Positions 1 to 6,124 are shown, numbered from the stretch's first letter. The stretch is 6,166 nucleotides of DNA from Syntrophorhabdus sp. (GCA_020724025.1 DYHU01000228.1:1-6166); one strand, 5' to 3'. Notes: generated by a model not told the origin, from the sequence alone. A program made the numbers and translations.

Positions 1-1017
1 CGGATACTTTGCATAGAATTGCTCATACCATGCCTTCGCCTCAAGAGCTTTATCCACGTTCTCGACCGGAACGTCATAGGGCATGTCTCAGCCAGGGGCA
101 AAGGTATAGCCCGTTAGCCCCCCTGCGGCCAGACTCACAATGGCATCTTCCTTGGGGTTTACGATTCCAAGGGAGAGGGCCAGCGTGAGTTTGAGGTTTC
201 CGCCGAAACCGAGGCCATATTTTGTGGCTAAATCCCTGACATAGTTGAGGTTGAGTTGCTCATCAATGGCAAATCCATGAGTTCCCACCTGGCACACTTC
301 TTCCATTACTTTCGTAGCATCTCCACAGATGAAGAAGCTGGAAGTGAGGCCGGCATCATGAATCACTTTGATGGCCTCCTGGCATGCTGGCGTCACAAAC
401 TCCCTAAAGGTTATTGGTTTGATCTGGGAGGCTACAGGGTCGACAATAGCAATGATTTCACATCCGATATCACGATAGATCCTTGCCGATTCCGCTCCCA
501 CCTTTCCTGCAAAATCGATGATCTCTTTGGCGAGGGGCTTATTTTTAATAACATCGGTAAAAATCTTCACCCCTCGGAGATGTGAGGCCAGGGTGAGGGG
601 ACCGCAGAGGAGCCCCATCAGAGCCCAGTCACCCTTTTTGGCCATAACCTTCTTGCCAGCCTCCACGATGACGGGCCAGCGGCCGTCCTTTGCTGTGGGA
701 ATCTTCAGATTCGCTTCTTTCAAGGACTTATCCTGCAAAGGATGGCTTACGACGGCTGGCGGGTTGTCTGGAACCCACTTTGCTTGACATCCCATGGATA
801 AGGCCTCTACATTCAAATCAAAGACCAAAGGGATTCCATCTGCTTTGTAGCGTTCGGCTGCAAATAAAACCCCTTTGGCAATGAGATCGGGGTCCTGAAA
901 ATATTTGTCCGCCTTTTCGCCGATGAGATAGGCGGCGTGGACCCCTGCATAGGGAACCCAGGGGGCTGTTTCCGTACGTTTTCCCCGATACGCATCAATT
1001 AACAACTGTTTAGCCAT
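1..1017 (-). CDS. MtaA/UroD-family corrinoid methyltransferase, predicted selenoprotein, 3' end cut by window edge
   Basis: This is a TIM-barrel protein of the uroporphyrinogen decarboxylase superfamily, of the methylcobamide:thiol methyltransferase (MtaA/MtbA-like) type. Such enzymes move a methyl group between a corrinoid protein and a zinc-activated acceptor in the cytoplasm. Visible landmarks are the N-terminal region up to FDLNVEALSMG (67-76), GLLCGPLTLASHLRG (135-149), the FICGDAT motif with Cys231, and FGGNLKLT (271-278). Near the end APG is followed by a TGA codon at residue 310 and then DMPYDVPVENV, so the UGA occupies the place of the conserved cysteine in the family motif APGCDxP. 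The frame stays open for 29 more codons to the edge, reaching residue 339, close to full family length. I chose ATG 1017 because AAGGGAGGG lies 7 nt upstream; the upstream ATG at 1035 precedes that site. The expected His of the H-x-C zinc motif is Phe229. A plain decarboxylase role is unlikely. The substrate is unknown. Confidence 0.85.
56..74 (-). promoter_or_regulatory. Candidate bacterial SECIS hairpin
   Basis: On the minus strand, ACGTTC pairs perfectly with GAACGT around the 7-nt loop CGGTCGA. Counting the U of UGA as 1, the stem begins at nucleotide 17 and the loop GGU falls at 24-26. In E. coli fdhF the essential loop G and U are at 23 and 24 of the same numbering, so the geometry agrees within two nucleotides. 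SelB would bind such an apical loop. The stem lies inside the coding frame, as bacterial SECIS elements do. No folding program was run. Confidence 0.65.
88..90 (-). other. In-frame UGA, predicted selenocysteine codon (residue 310)
   Basis: The TGA sits between APG and DMPYD in the MtaA/UroD-like gene, where relatives have a zinc-ligand cysteine. Cys-to-Sec exchange at a metal ligand is the usual pattern for bacterial selenoproteins. Sequence after the codon remains coding in character and family-like, which argues against a true stop. A candidate SECIS hairpin follows at once. Selenocysteine machinery (selA, selB, selC, selD) is not in the window, so recoding is inferred. Confidence 0.8.
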
Positions 1018-1023
1018 TGATTT

Positions 1024-1032
1024 CCCTCCCTT
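1024..1032 (-). promoter_or_regulatory. Ribosome binding site that sets the MtaA/UroD-like start
   Basis: AAGGGAGGG on the minus strand includes a GGAGG core at 1025-1029, 7 nt before ATG 1015-1017. It lies downstream of the alternative ATG at 1033-1035, which is therefore disfavoured as the start. Confidence 0.75.
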
Positions 1033-1076
1033 CATTAATATTCCCTTGAAGAATTGACCCTTCTTCTTAGGTCTGT

Positions 1077-1562
1077 TTACCCCACCCTTCCCGCCCCAGC
1101 CTCCTCTTCCTGGGAGTCTTTTTGGGTTTTGGCAAATTGTTGTTCCTTCTCATTAAAGAAATGGTTGAAATAAACACATTGATCGCAGGGAATATCTGAA
1201 AATTTCCCCTTTCCCTTACTCCAACAGGGATAGTCGCGATGGATGAACACCTCGCAATTTTCTCGAATTTCAGTCGGGCAACCTTTAGTCATCCAACACG
1301 GGGCAAGGGCTAAGACTGAACTGAGTGTCTTCAGACTGTAGCCATCCTGATGCACCAATCTCATGAGGCAAACAATCCACTGGATATCATTCCCTGTATA
1401 TAACCTTCGATTATTCTTAGGATTTCTGTAAGGTTTCAATAGGTTTAATTTCTCATATTTTAGCAGGGTTCTTATATGGATTTTTAAAATTTTTGAGGCT
1501 TCACTGATTGAATAAATTGGATCTTTCTCCAATTGCGAAATATCTCTTTGCTCTAAAATCAC
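1077..1562 (-). CDS. MerR-type regulator with Cys-rich C-terminal tail
   Basis: This 161-residue protein has an N-terminal MerR-type winged helix (about 15-75): the start of the helix-turn-helix (YSISEASKILKIHIRTL), then KYEKLNLLKPYRNPKNNRRLY, which matches the MerR wing pattern, then NDIQWI. The C-terminal half carries Cys89, 95, 103, 113, 126 and 129 in the order PCW-x3-GC-x7-C, then PCW, then CDQC followed by VYF. The paired PCW motifs resemble the small two-CW cysteine domains of anaerobes and suggest a metal or iron-sulfur sensor; that role is inferred. The start is GTG at 1562, supported by AGGAG 9 nt upstream. It lies between the oxidoreductase and the MtaA/UroD-like gene in the same direction, so it is probably co-transcribed and regulates the locus. 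A close but damaged paralogue lies at 4926-5391. The effector is unknown. The tail after residue 140 is charged and low in complexity. Confidence 0.85.
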   Translation of the reverse strand: MILEQRDISQLEKDPIYSISEASKILKIHIRTLLKYEKLNLLKPYRNPKNNRRLYTGNDIQWIVCLMRLVHQDGYSLKTLSSVLALAPCWMTKGCPTEIRENCEVFIHRDYPCWSKGKGKFSDIPCDQCVYFNHFFNEKEQQFAKTQKDSQEEEAGAGRVG

Positions 1563-1571
1563 GGTTCAAAT

Positions 1572-1576
1572 CTCCT
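1572..1576 (-). promoter_or_regulatory. Ribosome binding site for the GTG-initiated MerR gene
   Basis: AGGAG on the minus strand stands 9 nt before the GTG at 1560-1562. It supports this non-ATG start. Confidence 0.6.
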
Positions 1577-1599
1577 GGATTTTACTATGAAATTGGTTC

Positions 1600-1620
1600 A
1601 ATCCCGACTCGATCAGGATT
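1600..1620. repeat. Inverted repeat in the 112-bp gap before the MerR gene
   Basis: AATCC and GGATT are perfect inverted arms around an 11-nt centre. The gap between the oxidoreductase stop and the MerR start (1563-1674) otherwise shows no clear promoter and no U-tract terminator. The dyad could be a weak operator or chance. Confidence 0.25.
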
Positions 1621-1674
1621 AAACCATGTCGCTTTTTAATGAGGCGATAAATCCCCCTCCCCTGAAGAATTGGT

Positions 1675-3627
1675 TTAAACGGCAACTGTCACCACCCGGT
1701 AGCAGCGCAGGCAGCGCTCAGTTTCGGCCACTGCTTCCGGGGAAGAAAAGCCTTTCTCCACTTCCTCAAAGGAAGATTTCCTGGTTTCCGGCGGCAACTT
1801 AGTCACTGGTTTCCGATCTCGAGGCTCGGAAACTTTTACGGTTTCATTCGGATCATAAATTTTTACGGTATTAAAGAGATGATCAAAATAGTCGTCGTTC
1901 CCAGTTTCGAGAGGAGAACCGTTCAAGAGCCGGTCAATGGTGAAGGCCGCTTTCTTACCCATGGCCGTAGCTTCTATCAGGGATTGGGGACCCAAGACTG
2001 CATCCCCTCCGGCAAACAGGGTCGGATCGTCCGTTTGCAGGGAGAAGGGATTCACCTTCATGGTGCCCCGCTCGGAAAGGGTGCAGATGCATTCAGGCCC
2101 TAAGCAGGCCCAGTCTGATTCCTGTCCCAAAGCCGGGATGACCCCGTCAACTTTTAGGAGAAACTCCGAGCCCTCGACAGGTATCGGATGGGGACGCCCG
2201 CTGGCATCGGGTTTGCCCAGAGTCACCTTAAGGCATTCGATGGCCTTTACCTTGCCGTTTTCACCAATGATCCGCTTGGGATTGGTCAGGGTCTGGATAT
2301 GGATCCCTTCTGCCTCACAGTCCTTTATTTCTTCCTGGTGGGCAGGCATTTCTTCTCTGCTCCGGCGATAGATTATAAAAGCCTCTTCGGCTCCTAATCT
2401 TCGAGCCGTTCGAACCGCATCAATGGCCACATTCCCGCCACCGATCACAGCGATTCGTTTTCCCAAAGTGATTTTTTCCCCCAATCGCGTTTCTCTGAGG
2501 AAATCCAGCCCGGGGTAAACCCCTTTTAGGTCTTCTCCTTCTATCCCCAGCTTCTTACATTCATGGGCGCCGATAGATATAAAAATGCCTTGGTATCCCT
2601 CCTTCCGGAGTTGCTCGGTGGTAATATCCTTACCTATTTCCAGGTTGGTTTTGATTTCCACTCCCAGTTTTTTAATCGCCTCGATCTCGGCCTGAACTAT
2701 ATCCTGGGGCAAACGATATTCAGGGATCCCAACCGCCATCATCCCACCTGCTACAGGTTGTTTCTCAAAAATCGTAACCGGATGCCCTTTCCTGGCCAAG
2801 TGATAGGCACAGGTTAGACCGGCCGGACCGGCGCCAACAATGGCCACCTTGCCCGTCGTTTCCGAGGAAATAATGGGATAGGCCGGTTGTTTCTGGCTGG
2901 ATAATTCCTGATCGGCCACAAAGCGCTTGAGCGAACGGATGGCAATGGACTCATCCACGTTGGCCCGGAGGCAATGGCGCTCACAGGGATGGTAGCAAAC
3001 CCGGCCCACGACACCGGGCAAAGGCAAGGCCTCACGGATCACATCCAGGGAATCGGTAAATTTAGCCTCTTTAATACGCTCAATATACCTGGGGATATCA
3101 AGATGAATGGGGCAGGCATCCATACAGGGGGCGGTCAATTTGGAATAATACCTGCCAGCCGCCATCTGGCCCTTTTTACTGATGGCCCGTGAAAAGTCCT
3201 CGTTAAAATATTTCAGGGCATGGAGCAAGGGAACAGGGCCATCCTTTCCAATACTGCACTTCGAATACCCAATGATCGTATTCGCCGCTGTTTGTAAAAA
3301 CTCAGGGTCATCTTCCCGGGCCTCTCCGTTAGTGAGATCCCTGAAGACCTCTAACATCTCCTTGAATCCGGTATTGCAGTAATTACACTTGTCACAGGTT
3401 TTGGTATGGTCGAATATCGCCTCAATGTAAGCCCGGCAAAGATCCAGAATATTTACTTCCGCCGAACGGATAATGATGCCTCCCCAGCCCATCAGGGCCT
3501 TGATTTCTTCCCCCGGTTTGAAATACTCTGGCAATGTTACCTGATCTACCGATGCAAAATCTTTTGGTTCTTTTCCGCGGTTATCTATAATTTGGCCTTG
3601 CCATGAACTAAAAAGTACATCTTTCAC
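1675..3627 (-). CDS. NuoF-like/GltD-like iron-sulfur flavoprotein oxidoreductase
   Basis: This 650-residue protein has three parts. Residues about 40-150 resemble the C-terminal 4Fe-4S region of NuoF-type NADH dehydrogenase subunits: Cys78, Cys81 and Cys84 in a CxxCxxC pattern, then Cys124 in YSKCSIG, ending in LKYFNEDF. Residues about 160-240 form the Fer4 domain seen in GltD and dihydropyrimidine dehydrogenase, with Cys168, Cys172, Cys211, Cys215 and Cys219. From 260 comes a GltD-like flavoprotein: GAGPAG (265-270) for FAD, GGGNVA (396-401) for NAD(P)H, RRSREEMPAH (421-430), and LFAGGDAV (537-544). A CLRC pair (639-642) ends the chain. It probably moves electrons between NAD(P)H and iron-sulfur partners in the cytoplasm. 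It is not a normal glutamate synthase small subunit because of the added N-terminal module and the lack of a gltA neighbour. Beside corrinoid methyltransferases it may serve cofactor reduction (inference). The start is GTG at 3627 with AGGAG 10 nt upstream. Confidence 0.9.
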   Translation of the reverse strand: MKDVLFSSWQGQIIDNRGKEPKDFASVDQVTLPEYFKPGEEIKALMGWGGIIIRSAEVNILDLCRAYIEAIFDHTKTCDKCNYCNTGFKEMLEVFRDLTNGEAREDDPEFLQTAANTIIGYSKCSIGKDGPVPLLHALKYFNEDFSRAISKKGQMAAGRYYSKLTAPCMDACPIHLDIPRYIERIKEAKFTDSLDVIREALPLPGVVGRVCYHPCERHCLRANVDESIAIRSLKRFVADQELSSQKQPAYPIISSETTGKVAIVGAGPAGLTCAYHLARKGHPVTIFEKQPVAGGMMAVGIPEYRLPQDIVQAEIEAIKKLGVEIKTNLEIGKDITTEQLRKEGYQGIFISIGAHECKKLGIEGEDLKGVYPGLDFLRETRLGEKITLGKRIAVIGGGNVAIDAVRTARRLGAEEAFIIYRRSREEMPAHQEEIKDCEAEGIHIQTLTNPKRIIGENGKVKAIECLKVTLGKPDASGRPHPIPVEGSEFLLKVDGVIPALGQESDWACLGPECICTLSERGTMKVNPFSLQTDDPTLFAGGDAVLGPQSLIEATAMGKKAAFTIDRLLNGSPLETGNDDYFDHLFNTVKIYDPNETVKVSEPRDRKPVTKLPPETRKSSFEEVEKGFSSPEAVAETERCLRCYRVVTVAV

Positions 3628-3637
3628 GAATTCTTTT

Positions 3638-3642
3638 CTCCT
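3638..3642 (-). promoter_or_regulatory. Ribosome binding site for the oxidoreductase GTG start
   Basis: AGGAG lies 10 nt before GTG 3625-3627, in the 24-nt gap after the mtrH-like stop. It supports independent initiation of the downstream gene. Confidence 0.5.
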
Positions 3643-3651
3643 ATCTACCCA

Positions 3652-4641
3652 CTACCCTTGTACCTTCTTTAATTCACTGGCTTGATCCCAACGGACCCTG
3701 AGCTGTTCAGCAAAATCGTTATACAGCTTAAATAGAGGATGATCTGGGGCTTTGGGAAGCTGTTTGCTCTCATCAAAAACCGCTGTGGCCAGAAAGGCAT
3801 CGGCCATCGCTACCGCAGGCATGACCCGTTGCGCGCCGGCCATGGGACCGGTAAAGACCAGATCGTGGTAGTAAAAAGCGGCCAGGGCCTCTAATGCGGC
3901 ATCAATAGCAGCCCAGCCTTTAACGTCCCACTTCTCCGTGAAACGCTTAAATTCCATGTAAGAGCCGTTACTTGGCGCACCGGCCGTGGCAAAACCCCAC
4001 CTTTCCTTGATCATCCGGTTGGCGATCCCGCACAGGGCGGTTGCAGGCCCATTGAGCACTGAAGTATCTACAATAATGCTTTCAAATTTGGCTCCGACCT
4101 TTTCTATGGCATTGATCAGTTTTTCAGCCCCTTTAATCCTGCCGGAAGGCATTTGATCGTTTACGTCAAAGGCCACCAGGACGACATGCTTCACTCCGAT
4201 ATTTACAATTTCCTTGATCTCGGTTTCTATATTTTCCTCAAAGACGGTCAGACTATTGTAGAACATGCGGTCGAGCAAACCCTTCTCTGCACAATAGGAC
4301 GCTCCCTGCAGTTTGGTTTCCATCCCGATGGCATCTATACAGAAAGCCATTTTACTGTGGGAAGTCACAAAATCGATATAGGTATTAAATTTTTCACCCG
4401 GGCTGGCTACAATGTCCGCCATAGGGATAGCCCCGGTTTCATCCCATAAGCGGTCACAGGTCTTAAGCATCTCTTCCGCCCGCTTTTCATTAAACCCCCT
4501 TCTGCGGCTGCCTTTATCAAATAGCTTGTCGCTTTCCTGAAATATGGAAAAGCAACAGATGGTGGGATATTCCCCTAGCTGACCTCCAAATTTGGCCCCC
4601 CCAATTTCACATACCATTTGCTCTTTGGCAAAACGAAACAT
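3652..4641 (-). CDS. MtrH-family methyltransferase (methylcorrinoid:pterin type)
   Basis: This 329-residue protein matches the MtrH family from its first residues: MFRFAKEQ, then GGAKFGGQLGEYPT (14-27), a strong family signature. Other landmarks are FCIDAIG (100-106), VLVAFDV (154-160), IIVDTSVL (189-196), GAPSNG (221-226) and a small-residue-rich segment around GPMAGAQRVMPAVAMADAF (265-283). MtrH proteins are pterin-binding TIM barrels that transfer a methyl group between a corrinoid and tetrahydromethanopterin. Bacterial relatives such as MtgA use tetrahydrofolate in glycine betaine metabolism. No other Mtr subunit is present, so this is a stand-alone cytoplasmic enzyme and not the membrane Mtr complex. 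It probably delivers methyl groups to tetrahydrofolate (inference). The ATG at 4641 has GGAGG 7 nt upstream. It is the first gene of the run, and its TAG stop is in the same frame as the next gene. Confidence 0.9.
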   Translation of the reverse strand: MFRFAKEQMVCEIGGAKFGGQLGEYPTICCFSIFQESDKLFDKGSRRRGFNEKRAEEMLKTCDRLWDETGAIPMADIVASPGEKFNTYIDFVTSHSKMAFCIDAIGMETKLQGASYCAEKGLLDRMFYNSLTVFEENIETEIKEIVNIGVKHVVLVAFDVNDQMPSGRIKGAEKLINAIEKVGAKFESIIVDTSVLNGPATALCGIANRMIKERWGFATAGAPSNGSYMEFKRFTEKWDVKGWAAIDAALEALAAFYYHDLVFTGPMAGAQRVMPAVAMADAFLATAVFDESKQLPKAPDHPLFKLYNDFAEQLRVRWDQASELKKVQG

Positions 4642-4647
4642 AATTCA

Positions 4648-4656
4648 CCCTCCTTT
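4648..4656 (-). promoter_or_regulatory. Strong ribosome binding site for mtrH-like gene
   Basis: AAAGGAGGG on the minus strand contains GGAGG at 4649-4653, 7 nt before the ATG at 4639-4641. Confidence 0.75.
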
Positions 4657-4822
4657 CTCAAGTTAGAGAACACCCTCTGTCCTTGGACGGTTTTTTAGTA
4701 TTATAGAAACTTCCCCGATTAAATAAAAATCAGATCAATCCGAGTTGAGATTGCAGTCTTGCCAAAATCCCTATCTTCTGGAATTTATTAAATATTTTAA
4801 ATTTATAGGATTGTAGAGGAGT

Positions 4823-4857
4823 AAATTGAATAAATTTATATAAATTTGTATCAATTT
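4823..4857. repeat. 35-bp AT-rich dyad over the operon promoter, possible operator
   Basis: Outer arms AAATTGA (4823-4829) and TCAATTT (4851-4857) are perfect inverted repeats. Inside lies the perfect 16-bp palindrome AAATTTATATAAATTT (4832-4847). The dyad covers the -10 element and spacer of the candidate promoter, where a MerR-type regulator could act. The region is very AT-rich, so part of the symmetry may be chance. Confidence 0.4.
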
Positions 4858-4862
4858 GTCAA
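4835..4862 (-). promoter_or_regulatory. Candidate sigma70-like promoter of the methyltransferase operon
   Basis: On the minus strand TTGACA (4862-4857) is followed by a 16-nt spacer and TATAAA (4840-4835). Transcription would begin near 4828 and leave a leader of about 187 nt before the mtrH-like ATG. I saw no cobalamin-riboswitch consensus in that leader. A second TATAAT at 4705-4700 is closer to the gene but lacks a matching -35. Confidence 0.55.
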
Positions 4863-4925
4863 GGAGAAAATTTTCACAATATTTCAAAAATAATTTTGGT
4901 AAATTTGAAATCCTTTTGAGATTAT

Positions 4926-5391
4926 TTACTTAGGATGGTTTCGATGCTTGACAACATAATATCTTTTCTCTATTTGGAGGCTTGAAAAAAAGACACATTC
5001 AGTGCATGAAATTCGATTAGTACATGGTCTACATAGAGGTATTTTATGGTATTTATTGTTTCCCAATATGGTTTAGAGTGGTTATCATATGCTTGACAAT
5101 CCTTTCTCACCTCCTCAGGGCAATCCTTGATCATCCAGCAAGGAACCAGGGAGAGGACATAACTTAAACTCTTCAGACTGAACCCATCCTCATGTACTAT
5201 TTTAGGAATGCAACTGATCCACTTTATATCATTATTAGAATAGAGACGTCGATTGTTTTTGGGATCTCGGAAAGGCTTAACCAAACCGAGCTTCTCGTAT
5301 TTCATTAAAGTGCGAGAGTGAATTTTAAGCATTTCGGAGACGGATGTAACGGAATAAATAGGTTCTTCGCCAGGTCTCTGTCCCTCTTCAT
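4926..5391 (-). pseudogene. Broken MerR-type regulator, paralogue of the 1077-1562 gene
   Basis: The central frame encodes PIYSVTSVSEMLKIHSRTL, then KYEKLGLVKPFRDPKNNRRLY, then PCWMIKDCPEEVRKDC, clearly homologous to the MerR protein at 1077-1562. Three faults are visible. First, the helix-turn-helix frame has no ATG, GTG or TTG before the Met at 5332, which would cut the first helix. An ATG at 5391 in another frame gives MKRDRDLAK and would join the gene after one missing base near 5365. Second, the second PCW motif reads PYW (Tyr codon 5066-5068). Third, the expected C-terminal C-x2-C motif appears as ISCTECVFF in a different frame (Cys codons 5004-5006 and 4995-4997), ending at TAA 4926-4928; the undisturbed frame stops at 4970 without it. 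A functional shortened protein from 5332 is unlikely but possible. Sequencing errors could also cause the shifts. Confidence 0.7.
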
Positions 5392-5420
5392 TTTGGCTGG
5401 CCCTACCAAAGCCAACACGA

Positions 5421-5449
5421 TTGCTTATTTCTGCTATTCTATTTATAAT
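5421..5449 (+). promoter_or_regulatory. Sigma70-like promoter of the pyridoxamine-oxidase-fold gene
   Basis: TTGCTT (5421-5426), a 17-nt spacer and a perfect TATAAT (5444-5449) form a good promoter. Transcription would start near 5456, giving a leader of about 57 nt before the ATG at 5513. It lies just upstream of the divergent MerR remnant, a layout typical of a regulator and its target. Confidence 0.65.
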
Positions 5450-5500
5450 GAGTTTAAAAAGACTAAAGAACGCTCGAAATTCATCAGAAAAAATTCAAAT

Positions 5501-5507
5501 GGGGAGG
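5501..5507 (+). promoter_or_regulatory. Ribosome binding site selecting ATG 5513
   Basis: GGGGAGG is 5 nt before ATG 5513-5515. The reading frame is open further upstream to 5318, but that part overlaps the promoter and the MerR remnant and shows no coding sense. Confidence 0.75.
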
Positions 5508-5512
5508 TCACT

Positions 5513-5875
5513 ATGAAAATGTCACAAGAGGTTAAGAATTCAGTGGCTGAATATTCTCCAGCGATTGTAGCTACCGTTGACAAAACTGGCAAGCCCAATG
5601 TTTCAGCTAAAGGCTCTCTTCGGGTTATTGACGATGAGGATCTGCTCTTTGCTGATATACGTTCGCCCCGTACGATTGCCAATCTGAAAGAAAATCCTCA
5701 GGTAGCTATAATCTGCCTTAATCCGGCTACACGTAAAGGGTGTCGAATCTGGGGGAAAGCACAAATAATGACCTCGGGAGATCTATTTGACCAGTTGACT
5801 AAGGAATATGCTGCAAGAAATATGAAAGTAAATCATGTTGTCAAAATTACTGTTGACGAGGCCGTAGCCTTCTGA
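5513..5875 (+). CDS. Pyridoxamine 5'-phosphate oxidase-fold flavoprotein, small
   Basis: This 120-residue protein has the split beta-barrel flavin-binding pattern. Residues 17-50 carry AIVATVDKTGKPNVSAKGS then a DDEDLLFADIRS strand. These are followed by RTIANLKENPQVAIICLNP (53-71) and RKGCRIWGKAQI (74-85). Relatives bind FMN or F420 and are often annotated only as pyridoxamine 5'-phosphate oxidase family proteins; true PdxH enzymes are longer, so vitamin B6 synthesis is not implied. It probably acts as a small cytoplasmic flavin-dependent reductase or flavin-binding protein. It has its own promoter and is divergent from the MerR remnant. The TGA stop lies after VDEAVAF, a reasonable family end. 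The start is set by GGGGAGG. Specific substrate unknown. Confidence 0.85.
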   Translation: MKMSQEVKNSVAEYSPAIVATVDKTGKPNVSAKGSLRVIDDEDLLFADIRSPRTIANLKENPQVAIICLNPATRKGCRIWGKAQIMTSGDLFDQLTKEYAARNMKVNHVVKITVDEAVAF

Positions 5876-6124
5876 CGACTTAGGTTTAAAGATTACTCGG
5901 ATAAATTTCCAATGCCTTTAAATTATCTTCTTCCGATGACACACAAGCAAAGATTAGATTCCCTTAAAGGTGCCTTCCTGATACCTTTGCGTCATCTTTC
6001 AAATGCTACGATTCATATTGGTCTGGGGAATGTCCCAGGCAAAGCATGTTATCCCGCCGTCGAACATGGACATGACGATTTCCCTGCTTTTTCGCATTAT
6101 TATAGTGAACTACCTTGAAAAGTA
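5876..6124. other. About 250 bp without a convincing gene
   Basis: A frame of 68 codons (5912-6115) is open on the plus strand but has no ribosome binding site and no recognisable family pattern. It is in frame with the TGA of the preceding gene, which looks like a true stop. No clear rho-independent terminator was found. Confidence 0.5.

Noticed and set aside
256..585. Open frames on the plus strand opposite the MtaA/UroD-like gene and similar frames opposite the oxidoreductase
   Set aside because: They are antisense to well-supported genes, have no ribosome binding sites and show no family patterns.
1628..1660. Terminator between the oxidoreductase and the MerR gene (TCGC/GCGA stem)
   Set aside because: Only four base pairs with a long A-rich loop and no U-tract.
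4737..4765. TTGGCA...GCA on the minus strand near 4755-4765 as a sigma54 promoter
   Set aside because: The distance between the GG and GC elements is about three bases too short for a -24/-12 promoter.
4642..4830. Cobalamin riboswitch in the mtrH leader
   Set aside because: No B12-box-like consensus or matching conserved core could be seen, although the leader length would allow one.
5873..6118. Read-through of TGA 5873-5875 into a further open frame, as a second selenoprotein
   Set aside because: The upstream protein already has a normal family length and end. The following residues match no family, and no hairpin with a suitable loop follows the TGA.
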